NCBI RefSeq assembly: GCF_014490725.1 | Contig: NZ_JACOQL010000006.1 | Coordinates: forward strand, 1 to 64,000 | Direction of reading: 5' to 3' | DNA from: Paracoccus amoyensis | GTDB taxonomy: Bacteria > Pseudomonadota > Alphaproteobacteria > Rhodobacterales > Rhodobacteraceae | Length of the DNA stretch: 64,000 nt | In this document: in pieces, positions 39,589 to 48,736 of the stretch | How the letters are laid out: the number at the start of each line of letters is the position of its first letter | Numbering within the stretch: the first letter of the stretch is position 1 | Notes under the pieces: generated by a model | Database searches by the model: none | What the model saw: the letters and a program-made list of their open reading frames with translations, nothing else | Told to the model about the DNA's origin: nothing | Made by a program: the position numbers and the translations under genes

Positions 39589-41073
39589 ATGACTTGCACA
39601 CTGAATCGCCGCGGCTTTCTGACCGCATCCGCTGCCATGGCCGCAGCTTTTGCCATCCCGCGCGCAGGCTTTGCTCAGCCAGCCGCGCTGGCATTGCAGG
39701 CAACGACGCGCACGCTTGACATCGATGGCCGCGCCGCCACGGTTTTCGGGCTGATCAACGGCAACGGAACACCCGGGCTTATTCTGGATCCGGGCCAGCG
39801 TTTCCTGCTGGACCTGACCAATGATCTGACCGAGCCGACGATCATTCATTGGCATGGACAGATCCCGCCGAACGCGCAGGACGGCGTTCCCGATATGCCG
39901 ATGCCGCTGCTGAAGCCAGGAGAGACGCGTGCCTATGATTTTGAGGCCGCAGCAGGCACGCACTGGATGCACAGCCATGTGCCCATTCAGGAGATGCAGT
40001 TGCTGGCCGCACCCCTGATCGTCCGCCGCCCTGAGGATCTGCGAGTTGATCGGCAAGAGGTCACCATGTTCCTGCATGATTTTTCCTTCCGCCCGCCGGA
40101 AGAGGTGCTGGACGAAATCCGCTCGGGAAAGGGGCATGACGAGGCCGCCGAAGCCGAAATGTCGCAACCAGCCGGTCATGACATGGGGAGCGGTATGGCC
40201 ATGAATGGGATGTCGGAAATGAGCGGCATGTCCATGCCCGGCATGACCGGGATGCAGATGGACCTGAACGACTTCGATTTCGATGCCTATCTGGTGAATG
40301 ACCGCACCTTGAGCGACCCGGAAGTTGTGCGGGTAGAAAAGGGTGGCCGGGTCCTGCTGCAGATCATCAATGCGGCTGCTGCCACGGTGTTCTGGATCGA
40401 CAGCGGTGAGGTTCCGGGGCGGCTTGTGGCGGTGGATGGCCAGCCGGTGCAGCCTTTGCCGGGGACGCGCTTCGGTCTTGCCATGGGGCAGCGCCTGGAT
40501 ATCGAAATTGACCTGCCCGCAGGCGGCGGCGCGTGGCCAATCCTTGCGCTGCGCGAGGGGGCGCATGAACGAACCGGCCTGATCCTTGCGACCGCTGGCG
40601 CCATCGTGCCGGTCATTCTCGGAATGGCCGACGATGCGGCACCTGCATTCGATATTGACCTTGCGCAGGAAGCCGCCTTGCGGGCCGTTGCTCCGCTGAC
40701 GGAACGAGTTGCCGATGCATCACCCATGGTGATGCTGGGTGGGCAGATGCAGCCCTATCGCTGGACCATCAATGACCGCGTGTTCGAGGAACGCGTGCCC
40801 GTCGGGGCTAAGTCGGGTCAGCGGGTCGAGATCATGTTCCACAACATGTCGATGATGGGTCATCCCATGCATCTGCATGGCCATCATTTCCAGGTCGTCG
40901 CGATCAATGGCAGACGGTTTTCCGGTGCATTGCGCGACACGGTATATGTGCCGCCCATGTCGATGGTCACGGTGGCGCTGGATGCGGGCGAGGCGGCGGA
41001 ATGGATGCTGCATTGTCACCACATGCCGCATCTTGCCAGCGGCATGATGACGACGTTCGCGGTCTCGGCGTGA
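39589..41073 (+). CDS. periplasmic multicopper oxidase (CopA/CueO type)
   Basis: The 494-aa protein has a Tat signal (NRRGFLTASAAMAAAFAI). The copper ligands are visible in order: IIHWHGQ, THWMHSH, HPMHLHGHHF and HCHHMPHLASGM, covering type 1, 2 and 3 sites. A Met-rich insert (about residues 195-222, GMAMNGMSEMSGMSMPGM) is typical of enzymes that oxidise Cu(I). It should detoxify periplasmic Cu(I) to Cu(II). It leads an operon with the DsbA-like, DUF305 and transpeptidase genes. Confidence 0.92.
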   Translation: MTCTLNRRGFLTASAAMAAAFAIPRAGFAQPAALALQATTRTLDIDGRAATVFGLINGNGTPGLILDPGQRFLLDLTNDLTEPTIIHWHGQIPPNAQDGVPDMPMPLLKPGETRAYDFEAAAGTHWMHSHVPIQEMQLLAAPLIVRRPEDLRVDRQEVTMFLHDFSFRPPEEVLDEIRSGKGHDEAAEAEMSQPAGHDMGSGMAMNGMSEMSGMSMPGMTGMQMDLNDFDFDAYLVNDRTLSDPEVVRVEKGGRVLLQIINAAAATVFWIDSGEVPGRLVAVDGQPVQPLPGTRFGLAMGQRLDIEIDLPAGGGAWPILALREGAHERTGLILATAGAIVPVILGMADDAAPAFDIDLAQEAALRAVAPLTERVADASPMVMLGGQMQPYRWTINDRVFEERVPVGAKSGQRVEIMFHNMSMMGHPMHLHGHHFQVVAINGRRFSGALRDTVYVPPMSMVTVALDAGEAAEWMLHCHHMPHLASGMMTTFAVSA

Positions 41074-41083
41074 AGGGAGTGAC

Positions 41084-41701
41084 ATGATGTTTCAGCGACG
41101 CATGATCCTGACCCTGGCCCTTACCGCACCGGCGATGGCCATCGCACCGCGCCTATCTTGGGCTGGTCATTCGCTTCCACCCGAATTCCGCAGGCAGCTT
41201 GAGCACGACGCGAATGCACCGATCTTCGGTAATCCAGACGGCGACGCATCTCTGATCGAGTTCTTCGACTATAACTGCCAATTCTGCCGAGCGATGATGC
41301 CGGTGGTGGATGCCGTGTTAGGAGCCGATTCCGGCTTGCGGATGGTGATGCGGGAATGGCCGGTCTTCGGCGAGGGTTCGGTTTTCGCGGCCCGCGCGGC
41401 GCTGGCGTCGCGCAAGCAGGACCGCTACGCCGACTTTCATCGCGCCCTGATGAGTCAGAAACCCCGGGCCGAAAGGGCCAGCGTCCTGCGTGTTGCGCGA
41501 TCCATGGGTTTAGACACGCAGCAATTGCAGCGCGATATGAACGGCCCGGAGATTGCTCAGCATATCCAGCAGTCCAATACGCTGGCCGAGGCGATGGGGC
41601 TTGTCGGCACGCCCACCTTCATCGCCGGATCGGATTCACGCTTTGGCGCCATTTCTTCATCCGAATTGGCCGAACTGGTCGCGGCCTCGCGCCGGAACTG
41701 A
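41084..41701 (+). CDS. DsbA-family thiol-disulfide oxidoreductase
   Basis: The 205-aa exported protein has a signal (MILTLALTAPAMAIAPRLSW), a thioredoxin-fold active site CQFC within FFDYNCQFCRAM, and the cis-Pro loop VGTPTF. It resembles ScsC/Com1-type proteins. It lies 10 bp after the oxidase gene. Copper wrecks periplasmic disulfides, so a repair or copper-binding role fits. AGGGAG precedes the start. Confidence 0.88.
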   Translation: MMFQRRMILTLALTAPAMAIAPRLSWAGHSLPPEFRRQLEHDANAPIFGNPDGDASLIEFFDYNCQFCRAMMPVVDAVLGADSGLRMVMREWPVFGEGSVFAARAALASRKQDRYADFHRALMSQKPRAERASVLRVARSMGLDTQQLQRDMNGPEIAQHIQQSNTLAEAMGLVGTPTFIAGSDSRFGAISSSELAELVAASRRN

Positions 41702-41725
41702 CAAATTTCAAGAAAGGACAATGCT

Positions 41726-42247
41726 ATGGATCATTCTGATCGACACAAGAGCCACGGAAGCATGAGCGGCGGAAGCTATGGCCGTTTCGCGGCGATGATC
41801 GCTACCTCGACGATGATCATGTTCGGGCTGATGTATCTGAACACCTGGGCGATGGATCATGTCTTTTTCAGCCAGACCCGGATGTGGATGGCGCTGTATA
41901 TGGGCGGCGCCATGGCTCTGATCATGTTGGCCTTCATGCTGGGGATGTACCGCAATCCGCGTGCCAATTTGATCGTCGCGGGCCTTTCAATTCTGGCATT
42001 TGCCCTCGGCCTGTTTCTGGTTCGCAGTCAGGCAACGGTCGACGACACCGCCTGGATGAAGGCGATGATTCCGCATCACTCGATTGCGATCCTGACATCC
42101 ACCCGTGCCGATATCTCGGATCCTCGTGTGCGGGCGCTGGCGGACAGCATCATCGAGGCCCAGACGCTGGAAATCGCCGAGATGAAGGCGCTGATCGCCG
42201 ATCTGGAAGGCGGACCTGCGGCGACGCCAGAGGTAGATGGGCGCTGA
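41726..42247 (+). CDS. membrane DUF305 protein
   Basis: The 173-aa protein has a His-rich N-terminus, three membrane helices (about residues 22-40, 50-72 and 80-96) and a C-terminal DUF305 domain with AWMKAMIPHHSIAILTS and AQTLEIAEMKALI. The Met and His positions of the M-I-P-H-H motif are thought to bind metal. It lies 24 bp after the DsbA-like gene with AAGGA as ribosome site. It is likely part of copper handling. Confidence 0.88.
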   Translation: MDHSDRHKSHGSMSGGSYGRFAAMIATSTMIMFGLMYLNTWAMDHVFFSQTRMWMALYMGGAMALIMLAFMLGMYRNPRANLIVAGLSILAFALGLFLVRSQATVDDTAWMKAMIPHHSIAILTSTRADISDPRVRALADSIIEAQTLEIAEMKALIADLEGGPAATPEVDGR

Positions 42248-42301
42248 ACTCGCTGCATTTACCACATTCTCTCAAGTTAGAAATAAATGAGGAGCAATCA
42301 C

Positions 42302-42952
42302 ATGCTGACACGCAGACATTTCATTCGGACGACAACCGCCCTGTTCTCGGCTGCCGCTGCCAATCCGTTAATGGCATCGACCTGGCCCGACGCGACGCAG
42401 AAGGCCGCCTGGGATGCCGAGGTGGAAGCCGGTGGCCCCAATCCCTGGGGTCTGCATCCGCGCTTCCTGCCGCAGCGGATCGTCGCGAATGATGGTCTGG
42501 TGCCGGGCGATATTCATGTCGATGCCGTGGCAAGATACCTTTACCACATCGAAGAGGGTGGCACGGCGATGCGCTACGGCGTCGCTATCGGCCGGGGCGA
42601 TCTGTATGAGCCGGGCACCTATACGATCAAGCGCAAGGTCGAATGGCCGCACTGGACCCCGACACGGAACATGATCAAGCGCGAGCCCGAGATCTATGCG
42701 CAATTTGAGGGTGGCGTCGAGCCCGGCCCCCAGAACGCGCTGGGTTCGCGCGCGCTTTACCTCTACCTCGGCGACCGCGATACCTATCTGCGCATTCACG
42801 GTACGCCGTTTCCGACCTCGATCGGCAGCCGCGCCAGTTCCGGCTGCGTCCGCATGGTCATGGCCCATATCAACGGGCTCTACCCGCGGGTCCAGATCGG
42901 TTCGACCGCCTATCTCTATTCACCGGAAGGCAGCGTGACGGCGATAAGCTAG
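42302..42952 (+). CDS. L,D-transpeptidase (YkuD family), Tat-exported
   Basis: The 216-aa protein has a Tat signal (TRRHFIRTTTALFSAAAANP) and the YkuD catalytic motif HGTPFPTSIGSRASSGCVRM with the active Cys. It should form 3-3 cross-links or attach proteins to peptidoglycan. In copper operons such enzymes may replace copper-sensitive wall steps, or be copper-inhibited themselves. The ATG at 42302 has GAGGAG upstream. Confidence 0.88.
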   Translation: MLTRRHFIRTTTALFSAAAANPLMASTWPDATQKAAWDAEVEAGGPNPWGLHPRFLPQRIVANDGLVPGDIHVDAVARYLYHIEEGGTAMRYGVAIGRGDLYEPGTYTIKRKVEWPHWTPTRNMIKREPEIYAQFEGGVEPGPQNALGSRALYLYLGDRDTYLRIHGTPFPTSIGSRASSGCVRMVMAHINGLYPRVQIGSTAYLYSPEGSVTAIS

Positions 42953-42980
42953 TCTGCTGCCCTCCGGCGATCCTGATGGG

Positions 42981-43253
42981 TCAGACCGGTTTTGCGTTGC
43001 AGATTTGGTTGCCATTCGCGGCCCGCAGCGGCACCAGCGTCGTTTCGACCGGACCTGCGTGGTAGTACCAATAGCAGTCATCCGCCGGGTCGAGGCGCGC
43101 CGTGGTCAGGTCCTGGTTAGGGCCGGCAATGGCGACGACCTCGTTCGGGATCGGATAGGGCGAGGCTTCCTCGGCGGCGATATCGGGCCTCTGGGCCGCG
43201 CATCCGGCAAGGACAAGCAGCGTCAGGGCGATTGCGGCGGTTCTTATCTGCAT
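42981..43253 (-). CDS. small lipoprotein
   Basis: The 90-aa protein has a lipoprotein signal ending LVLAGC and a mature part with two cysteines and aromatic residues (DDCYWYYHAGPV, GNQICN). No named family is recognised. It is on the minus strand downstream of the cytochrome c and DUF411 genes and is probably cotranscribed with them. Confidence 0.72.
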   Translation of the reverse strand: MQIRTAAIALTLLVLAGCAAQRPDIAAEEASPYPIPNEVVAIAGPNQDLTTARLDPADDCYWYYHAGPVETTLVPLRAANGNQICNAKPV

Positions 43254-43292
43254 TGGGAAACTCCTAGGCTATGGTGGTGACGCGCCGGGAGG

Positions 43293-43748
43293 TCATGGCG
43301 CGCTGTCCTTGGTGATGCGGCTCTGGATCGCGCGCTCGCGTTCCGGCCAGGTGGATTTGATATAGGCCAGAACGGCGGTAATCTCGGCATCGCTCATGAC
43401 ATCAGTAAAGCCGGGCATGTCGCTTTCATAGCCATCGCCGACCACGGCGGCGGTGCCGTCGCGGATGATGCGTTCCAGAAGCGCGTCGGCATGATGCCAT
43501 GTGTGGCCGGTCTCGTCATGCGGTGGCGCCGGATAGCGGCCATTTGCGAGCGGGGTCTGCCAGTCCGGCTGGCCCTCCAGATCGGCGCCGTGGCATGTGG
43601 CGCAGTTTTCGGCGTAGAGCCGCTGGCCGAGCGCGATGACGGCCTGATCCTGCGTGGATGGTTCAGTGGCCCCGCTGCCGCGCCATAGTATCAGGATCGC
43701 AGCGGCCAGACCGGCCGCTGCGACGAGGATGAGTGCGTTGCGCGTCAT
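43293..43748 (-). CDS. membrane-anchored c-type cytochrome
   Basis: The 151-aa protein has an N-terminal anchor (about residues 5-24, ALILVAAAGLAAAILILWR) and one heme motif CATCH, with a likely distal Met in ESDMPGFTDVMSD. It is a single-heme class I cytochrome. In this locus it could accept electrons from periplasmic metal oxidation, which is inferred. It follows the DUF411 gene by 3 bp. Confidence 0.9.
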   Translation of the reverse strand: MTRNALILVAAAGLAAAILILWRGSGATEPSTQDQAVIALGQRLYAENCATCHGADLEGQPDWQTPLANGRYPAPPHDETGHTWHHADALLERIIRDGTAAVVGDGYESDMPGFTDVMSDAEITAVLAYIKSTWPERERAIQSRITKDSAP

Positions 43749-43751
43749 CTG

Positions 43752-44231
43752 CTACCCGTCCAGCGGAAAGGCGCGCCCATCGCCGGCAATGCCGCCCCAG
43801 GCGATGACCTCGGCGGTGGCCTCGACCCCGCCGCCCATTCCCGGCGATCCGGCGGGCATCCCCGGCACGGCGATTCCGGTAATATCGGGGCGCTGTTCCA
43901 GAAGCTGCCTGATGGCCGCGAAGGGCACATGGCCCTCGACGATATAGCCGCCAATCCGGGTCGTGTGGCAGGACCACAGGTTTTCGGGCACAGCGGCGTC
44001 ACGCTTCATGCCGACATAATCGCTGGTTTCGGTCGTCTCGACCTCGAACCCCGCCTCGATGGCCAGATCGGCCCAGGCGCCGCAGCAGCCGCAGCCGGGG
44101 TCCTTGGTGATGCTCAGCAGGTTCGGCTTTTCGTCCGAGCCGGTGGCGGCAAAGGCAAGGGTAGAGGTTGTCGACAGCATCGCCGCGACCGCCAGGATCG
44201 CCCCGCGACGCGAGAAATTGGGATTGCTCAT
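43752..44231 (-). CDS. DUF411 copper-locus protein
   Basis: The 159-aa exported protein has a Tat-like signal (SRRGAILAVAAMLS) and the DUF411 hallmark KDPGCGCCGAW near residue 45, plus SCHTTRIGGYIVEGHVP. The thioredoxin-like fold and the CGCC cluster suggest metal or redox activity. DUF411 genes are regularly seen with copper-resistance genes. Confidence 0.9.
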   Translation of the reverse strand: MSNPNFSRRGAILAVAAMLSTTSTLAFAATGSDEKPNLLSITKDPGCGCCGAWADLAIEAGFEVETTETSDYVGMKRDAAVPENLWSCHTTRIGGYIVEGHVPFAAIRQLLEQRPDITGIAVPGMPAGSPGMGGGVEATAEVIAWGGIAGDGRAFPLDG

Positions 44232-44325
44232 ATCTGATGTCCTTCAGGATATTGCGCGCCGTAGGGGCATTCGCCCCTCTCGTGGCGCAATTGATCAGCT
44301 TGCAGGCCCATCGGGCCAGGCGGCG

Positions 44326-44649
44326 TCAGAGAGCAACGGGTCGCGGAGGGGGCAGCGGCAAACGCGGCCTGGCGGATTTCATATCCTGCAACGCGGGAAT
44401 GTGCCGGATGCGGCGTGGCAAACGGGCCGCGTTCGGCGTGACTTCGGCATGGCCGATGGCGGCACAGGCTGTGCAGTCGCCATGCTGAGAGTCCGGCTGT
44501 GGGGTACAGCATTCATGCGCGGCCGGCGGCACGGATGTTTCGGCTATCGAGGCCGTCTGCGACGCTTCCGCCGTTGCGGCGCCGGTCAGGGCCAGCGGCA
44601 TCGTCACCGCCAGCATGACAGCAAGCAGGGCCGACAGCAGGAACCGCAT
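44326..44649 (-). CDS. small exported Cys-containing protein, copper locus
   Basis: The 107-aa protein has an N-terminal signal (LLSALLAVMLAVTMPLALTG) and a mature part with HECC, CTAC and several His, then a Pro/Arg-rich end. It is coupled to csoR by a TGATG overlap. It may bind copper in the periplasm. It is not assigned to a family. Confidence 0.6.
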   Translation of the reverse strand: MRFLLSALLAVMLAVTMPLALTGAATAEASQTASIAETSVPPAAHECCTPQPDSQHGDCTACAAIGHAEVTPNAARLPRRIRHIPALQDMKSARPRLPLPPPRPVAL

Positions 44650-44930
44650 CAGTCGCGCACCTTGTCCATCAATTCAACCACCTCACGGAACATCACCCTC
44701 TGCCGGTCCTGATCGCCAGATTGGATCGCGTCTTCCATGCAGCTTCGCGCATGATCCTCGATCAACAGGCGCTCGACCCCGCGCAGGGCCGAGCGGATGG
44801 CGGCGGTCTGGTTCAGGATATCGACGCAATAGCGCCCGTCCTCGACCATGCGCGACACGCCCTGCACCTGACCGTTCAGGCGGGAAAGCCGCTTCAGGAT
44901 CGCGTCTCGGTTCTGCTTGTCATGCGCCAA
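44649..44930 (-). CDS. csoR: CsoR-family copper-sensing repressor
   Basis: The 93-aa protein is an all-helical CsoR/RcnR-type repressor. The Cu(I) ligands Cys35, His60 and Cys64 are in place (RYCVDIL, EDHARSC). Binding of Cu(I) releases the operator. It is divergent from the copper ATPase gene, and two palindromes lie in the 100-bp gap between them, so it should control both directions. Confidence 0.92.
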   Translation of the reverse strand: MAHDKQNRDAILKRLSRLNGQVQGVSRMVEDGRYCVDILNQTAAIRSALRGVERLLIEDHARSCMEDAIQSGDQDRQRVMFREVVELMDKVRD

Positions 44931-44964
44931 GGAGGGCTCCGAACTTCAACATCTGCAGCTTGTG

Positions 44965-45014
44965 CTATACCCTCAAGGGGTATAGAGCAAGTCTGATATA
45001 CCCCCTATAGGTAT
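44965..45014. promoter_or_regulatory. two CsoR-type operators between csoR and copA
   Basis: CTATACCC and GGGTATAG form an 8-bp perfect inverted repeat with a 5-bp centre (44965-44985). A second site, ATACC and GGTAT with a 7-bp centre, lies at 44998-45014. T-A-T-A-C-C-C runs facing G-G-G-T-A-T-A are the usual form of proteobacterial CsoR boxes. The second is only 16 bp before the ATPase start. Confidence 0.75.
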
Positions 45015-45030
45015 CTGCCGGGAGAGAGTC

Positions 45031-47394
45031 ATGGACCACAAGCACGATCATTCGCATAGGCAGCACGATCACGGGACACACGGTGGCGCACCGGCACAGG
45101 CTGATCCCGGTAAGGCCATCGACCCGGTTTGCGGCATGCAGGTGACGATCAAGCCCGAGGCACGCCAGCGCGACTATGAGGGACAGATCTTCTATTTCTG
45201 CTCGGACGGTTGCCAGTCGAAGTTCGACGGCGATCCGTGGTTCTACGCCTCGGGCGCGGCGGTCAAGGTCGAAAAATCCGCCCCGGCAGGCACGCAGTGG
45301 ACCTGCCCGATGCATCCCGAGATCGTCCGCGACGAACCTGGCGCCTGCCCGATCTGCGGCATGGCCTTGGAGCCGATGATTCCCTCGGACGAGCCCAGCC
45401 ATGAACTGACCGATTTTACCCGGCGGCTCTGGGTCAGCGTGGCCGCCGCCGTGCCGCTGTTGATCCTGACCATGGGCGAGATGGTGGGCATTCCGGTCCG
45501 CGACTGGATCGGGCACCGCACCGCCGCTTGGCTGGAATTCCTGCTGGCTACGCCCATCGTGCTGTGGGCGGCGCGGCCCTTCTTTCAGCGCGGGCTGGAT
45601 TCCTTCAAAAACCGCTCGCCGAACATGTGGACGCTGATCTCGCTGGGGGTCGGCGCGGCCTATCTCTATTCGCTGTTTGCGACCTTCCTGCCGGGCATCT
45701 TTCCCGAAGAATACCGGATGGGCGGCATGGTCGGCACCTATTACGAGGCTGCCGTGGTCATCGTTGCCCTGGTCTTTGTCGGACAGGTTCTGGAACTCAG
45801 GGCGCGGGAACGCACCGGCGATGCGATCCGGGCGCTGATGGATCTGGCACCCAAGACGGCGCGGCGCATCCTGCCCGATGGCAGCGAATATGACGCGCCG
45901 CTGGAAAACATCGTGGCCGGGGATCTCTTGCGCGTGCGTCCCGGAGACAGCGTGCCGGTGGATGGCGAGGTGGTCGAGGGGCGGTCGTCCTTAGACGAAA
46001 GCATGATCACGGGCGAGCCGGTGCCGGTCGAGAAGGTGCAGGGCGATCGCGTGACCGGCGGCACGATCAACAAGAACGGGACGCTGGCGATCCGCGCCAC
46101 AGATGTCGGCGCCGATACGGTTCTGTCGCAGATCGTCCAGATGGTGGCCGGGGCGCGGCGGTCCAAGGCGCCGATTCAGGGGCTGGCTGATCGGGTCTCG
46201 GCAATCTTCGTGCCGGCGGTGGTGGTGATCGCCATCGCGGCCTTTGTCGTCTGGCTGATCTTCGGTCCCAGCCCGTCCTATGTCTTTGCCGTCGCATCTG
46301 CGGTCTCGGTGCTGATCATTGCCTGTCCCTGTGCGCTTGGGCTGGCGACGCCGATTTCCATCACCACGGCAGCGGGACGCGGCGCGCAGGCCGGCGTGCT
46401 GGTCAAGAATGCCGAGGCGCTGGAACTGATGGCCGATGTCGATACGCTGATCGTCGACAAGACCGGCACGCTGACCGAAGGCAAGCCTGCACTGACCGAT
46501 GTGACCAGCTTCGGCGATGTGCCCGAGGATGAGTTGCTGGCCGCCGCCGCCGCGCTGGAACGCGCCTCCGAACACCCGCTGGCCGAGGCAATCGTCGAGG
46601 GTGCCAAGGCGCGTGGGCTGAGCCTTGGCAATGGCGAGGAGTTCGAGGCCGTAACCGGCAAGGGGGTGATTGGCAAGGTCGATGGACGCGATGTGGCGCT
46701 TGGCAATAACGCGCTGATGACGTCGCTTGGCATCGACTGCGACACGGGCGAGGAGACCGCCGACCGCCTGCGCGGCGAGGGCAAGACGGCGATGTTCGTG
46801 GCGCTGGATGGCAGGCTGGCGGGGCTTGTCGCCGTTGCCGACCCGATCAAGCCAACGGCCGAGGCGGCGATACGTGACCTGCATGATCTGGGAATCAAGG
46901 TGATCATGGCAACCGGCGACAATGAACGCACGGCGCTGGCCGTGGCCAGCCGGTTGGGCATCGACGAGGTCCGCGCCGGGATGCTGCCCGAGGGTAAGAA
47001 GGACCTGATCGACGGGCTGCGCGGCAAGGGGGACAAGGTCGCCATGGCGGGCGACGGGGTGAATGATGCGCCAGCCCTTGCGGCGGCGGATGTGGGCATC
47101 GCAATGGGCACCGGCGCCGATGTGGCGGTCGAAAGCGCCGGGCTGACCCTGCTGGGCGGCGATCTGACCGGCATCGTCCGCGCCCGCAAGCTTGCCGTGG
47201 CCACCATGCGCAATATCCGCCAGAACCTGTTCTTCGCCTTCATCTACAACGCCGCCGGCATCCCGGTGGCGGCGGGGCTGCTCTATCCGATCTTTGGCCT
47301 TCTTCTGTCGCCGATGATCGCGGCGGCGGCCATGTCGCTGTCCTCGGTGTCCGTCATCGCCAACGCGCTACGGCTGAAACGGGTCGATCTGTGA
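45031..47394 (+). CDS. copA: Cu(I)-translocating P-type ATPase
   Basis: The 787-aa pump has a His-rich start, a YHS domain (residues 31-75, DPVCGMQV), and a Cys-rich heavy-metal segment ([20 protein letters not shown], 91-110). The P1B-1 core shows TGEP, CPC in [27 protein letters not shown] and [10 protein letters not shown]. The last helices carry YN and MSLSS, which mark Cu(I) specificity. It should export Cu(I) from the cytoplasm to the oxidase. Control is by the divergent csoR. Confidence 0.94.
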   Translation: MDHKHDHSHRQHDHGTHGGAPAQADPGKAIDPVCGMQVTIKPEARQRDYEGQIFYFCSDGCQSKFDGDPWFYASGAAVKVEKSAPAGTQWTCPMHPEIVRDEPGACPICGMALEPMIPSDEPSHELTDFTRRLWVSVAAAVPLLILTMGEMVGIPVRDWIGHRTAAWLEFLLATPIVLWAARPFFQRGLDSFKNRSPNMWTLISLGVGAAYLYSLFATFLPGIFPEEYRMGGMVGTYYEAAVVIVALVFVGQVLELRARERTGDAIRALMDLAPKTARRILPDGSEYDAPLENIVAGDLLRVRPGDSVPVDGEVVEGRSSLDESMITGEPVPVEKVQGDRVTGGTINKNGTLAIRATDVGADTVLSQIVQMVAGARRSKAPIQGLADRVSAIFVPAVVVIAIAAFVVWLIFGPSPSYVFAVASAVSVLIIACPCALGLATPISITTAAGRGAQAGVLVKNAEALELMADVDTLIVDKTGTLTEGKPALTDVTSFGDVPEDELLAAAAALERASEHPLAEAIVEGAKARGLSLGNGEEFEAVTGKGVIGKVDGRDVALGNNALMTSLGIDCDTGEETADRLRGEGKTAMFVALDGRLAGLVAVADPIKPTAEAAIRDLHDLGIKVIMATGDNERTALAVASRLGIDEVRAGMLPEGKKDLIDGLRGKGDKVAMAGDGVNDAPALAAADVGIAMGTGADVAVESAGLTLLGGDLTGIVRARKLAVATMRNIRQNLFFAFIYNAAGIPVAAGLLYPIFGLLLSPMIAAAAMSLSSVSVIANALRLKRVDL

Positions 47395-47892
47395 CACAGC
47401 AGGCCATGTAACATTGCAAAGACAGCATTGCGAAGATCTGAAACTCCCACCATCAGTGGCGCCTATGCTCGACATAGTTGCAATACTTGGCCTTTGACCA
47501 AGGTTTCCCCCTCCCCGTTGAGTTCATGTGTCGCGCTCGATTTGGGCGGCGCCGATTGCATTGAAGCCGTTCCCGCCTCACTTGAGGGGACTTGATCCCG
47601 GTACTGGCCGCCATCCCGTTCGCCTGCCGCTGTGGCTGGAGGAGTTGATGAAGTTCACCCTGCTGACCCGCGACCGGGCTGACTATCCTGTTGATCGCTT
47701 CTCCGAGCGCAAGGAAAGCGCGGAGGCCCTGACGCGGCGGGTCAATCTCTCGGCCTCGACCTAGTGCACACTGCGACCGGTGGACGCAGAAGTCCGCAGG
47801 GGTGAGCCTGCGCGAATGGATGGAGTGGCCCGATCAGGCTGCGTCATAAAAACTTCACTGGACAGCATTGTTAATTCCTGTATTCCGGAATT
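47395..47892. other. 498-bp stretch with no clear gene
   Basis: No convincing gene is present between copA and the arsenic operon. A 78-codon frame at 47528-47764 reads EELMKFTLLTRDRADYPVDR but lacks a ribosome site and family. The stretch joins two resistance modules and could be a junction scar of transposition, although no terminal repeats are seen. Its last 20 bp hold an ArsR-type operator. Confidence 0.5.
47873..47892. promoter_or_regulatory. inverted repeat abutting the ArsR-ArsC start
   Basis: AATTCC and GGAATT flank an 8-bp centre and end directly at the start codon at 47893. ArsR proteins commonly bind AT-rich inverted repeats at their own promoter. With so little room for a ribosome site, the message may be leaderless. 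Confidence 0.5.
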
Positions 47893-48732
47893 ATGGAAAA
47901 AAACAGCGCCGCCCATGCATTCGCCACCCTCGGTCACCCTGACCGCCTCGCCGTCTTCAGGCTGCTGATGCGCTTTGCCCCGCGTGGCGTGCGCCCGACC
48001 GAGATTGCCGAGGCGCTAGGTCTGAAGGCCAATACGCTGTCGCACCATCTCTCGGACCTTGCGTCGGCAGGGCTCGCGAGTGTCGAACGGCGAGGGCGGT
48101 CACTCTTCTACTCCGCGAACCGCCAACTCACCGAGGCGCTGATCGACTATCTCGCGCTAGACGTAGGCCGCGCCCGACCTGACCTCATTTCTCCCTCCCT
48201 GTCGGCTCAGAAGGATCCCGCCATGGACGATACCGACTTCGACGTGCTCTTCATCTGTTCAGGAAATTCCGCCCGCTCGATCTTTGCCGAGGCCCTGTTG
48301 CGCGATCTTGGCAAAGGGAAGTTTCAGGCCTTTTCGGCCGGCACCCGCCCCAATACTGCGCTGAATCCCTTCGCGCTGGAGGTGCTTGAGCGAAATGGCC
48401 ATGACACCTCAAGCTTGCGATCCAAGCATGTGTCCGAGTTCCAGCAGCCTGACTCCATCGTCATGGATTTCGTCTTTACAGTTTGCGACACATCCGCCGC
48501 CGAGGAATGCCCGCCATGGCCCGGCCAGCCGATTACCGGCCATTGGGGCCTGCCGGACCCGGTAAAAGCCATGGGTACCGACGCCGAAAAGGCACTGGTA
48601 TTCGCCCAGACCTATGGTGCGCTGCGTCGCAGGATCGAAACGTTCATTTCCTTGCCCTTCGCAACCCTTAACCGGCTATCGCTGCAAAACCGCGTCGACG
48701 ACATAGACACCGAAGCCCTCAAGGAAGACTGA
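47893..48732 (+). CDS. ArsR-type regulator fused to arsenate reductase
   Basis: The 279-aa protein has an ArsR winged helix (residues 10-90, [20 protein letters not shown]) and, from about 115, a low-molecular-weight phosphatase-type arsenate reductase. The reductase shows the P-loop CSGNSARS (Cys122 to Arg128), then [15 protein letters not shown] with two further cysteines and GLPDP. It would reduce arsenate to arsenite and sense the product. The ArsR half contains no cysteine, so classical arsenite sensing within that half is not possible. The gene leads the arsenic operon. Confidence 0.9.
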   Translation: MEKNSAAHAFATLGHPDRLAVFRLLMRFAPRGVRPTEIAEALGLKANTLSHHLSDLASAGLASVERRGRSLFYSANRQLTEALIDYLALDVGRARPDLISPSLSAQKDPAMDDTDFDVLFICSGNSARSIFAEALLRDLGKGKFQAFSAGTRPNTALNPFALEVLERNGHDTSSLRSKHVSEFQQPDSIVMDFVFTVCDTSAAEECPPWPGQPITGHWGLPDPVKAMGTDAEKALVFAQTYGALRRRIETFISLPFATLNRLSLQNRVDDIDTEALKED

Positions 48733-48736
48733 GATC

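Noticed and set aside
47528..47764. 78-codon open frame between copA and the arsenic operon
   Set aside because: No ribosome site, no family resemblance and no link to neighbours; treated as non-coding.
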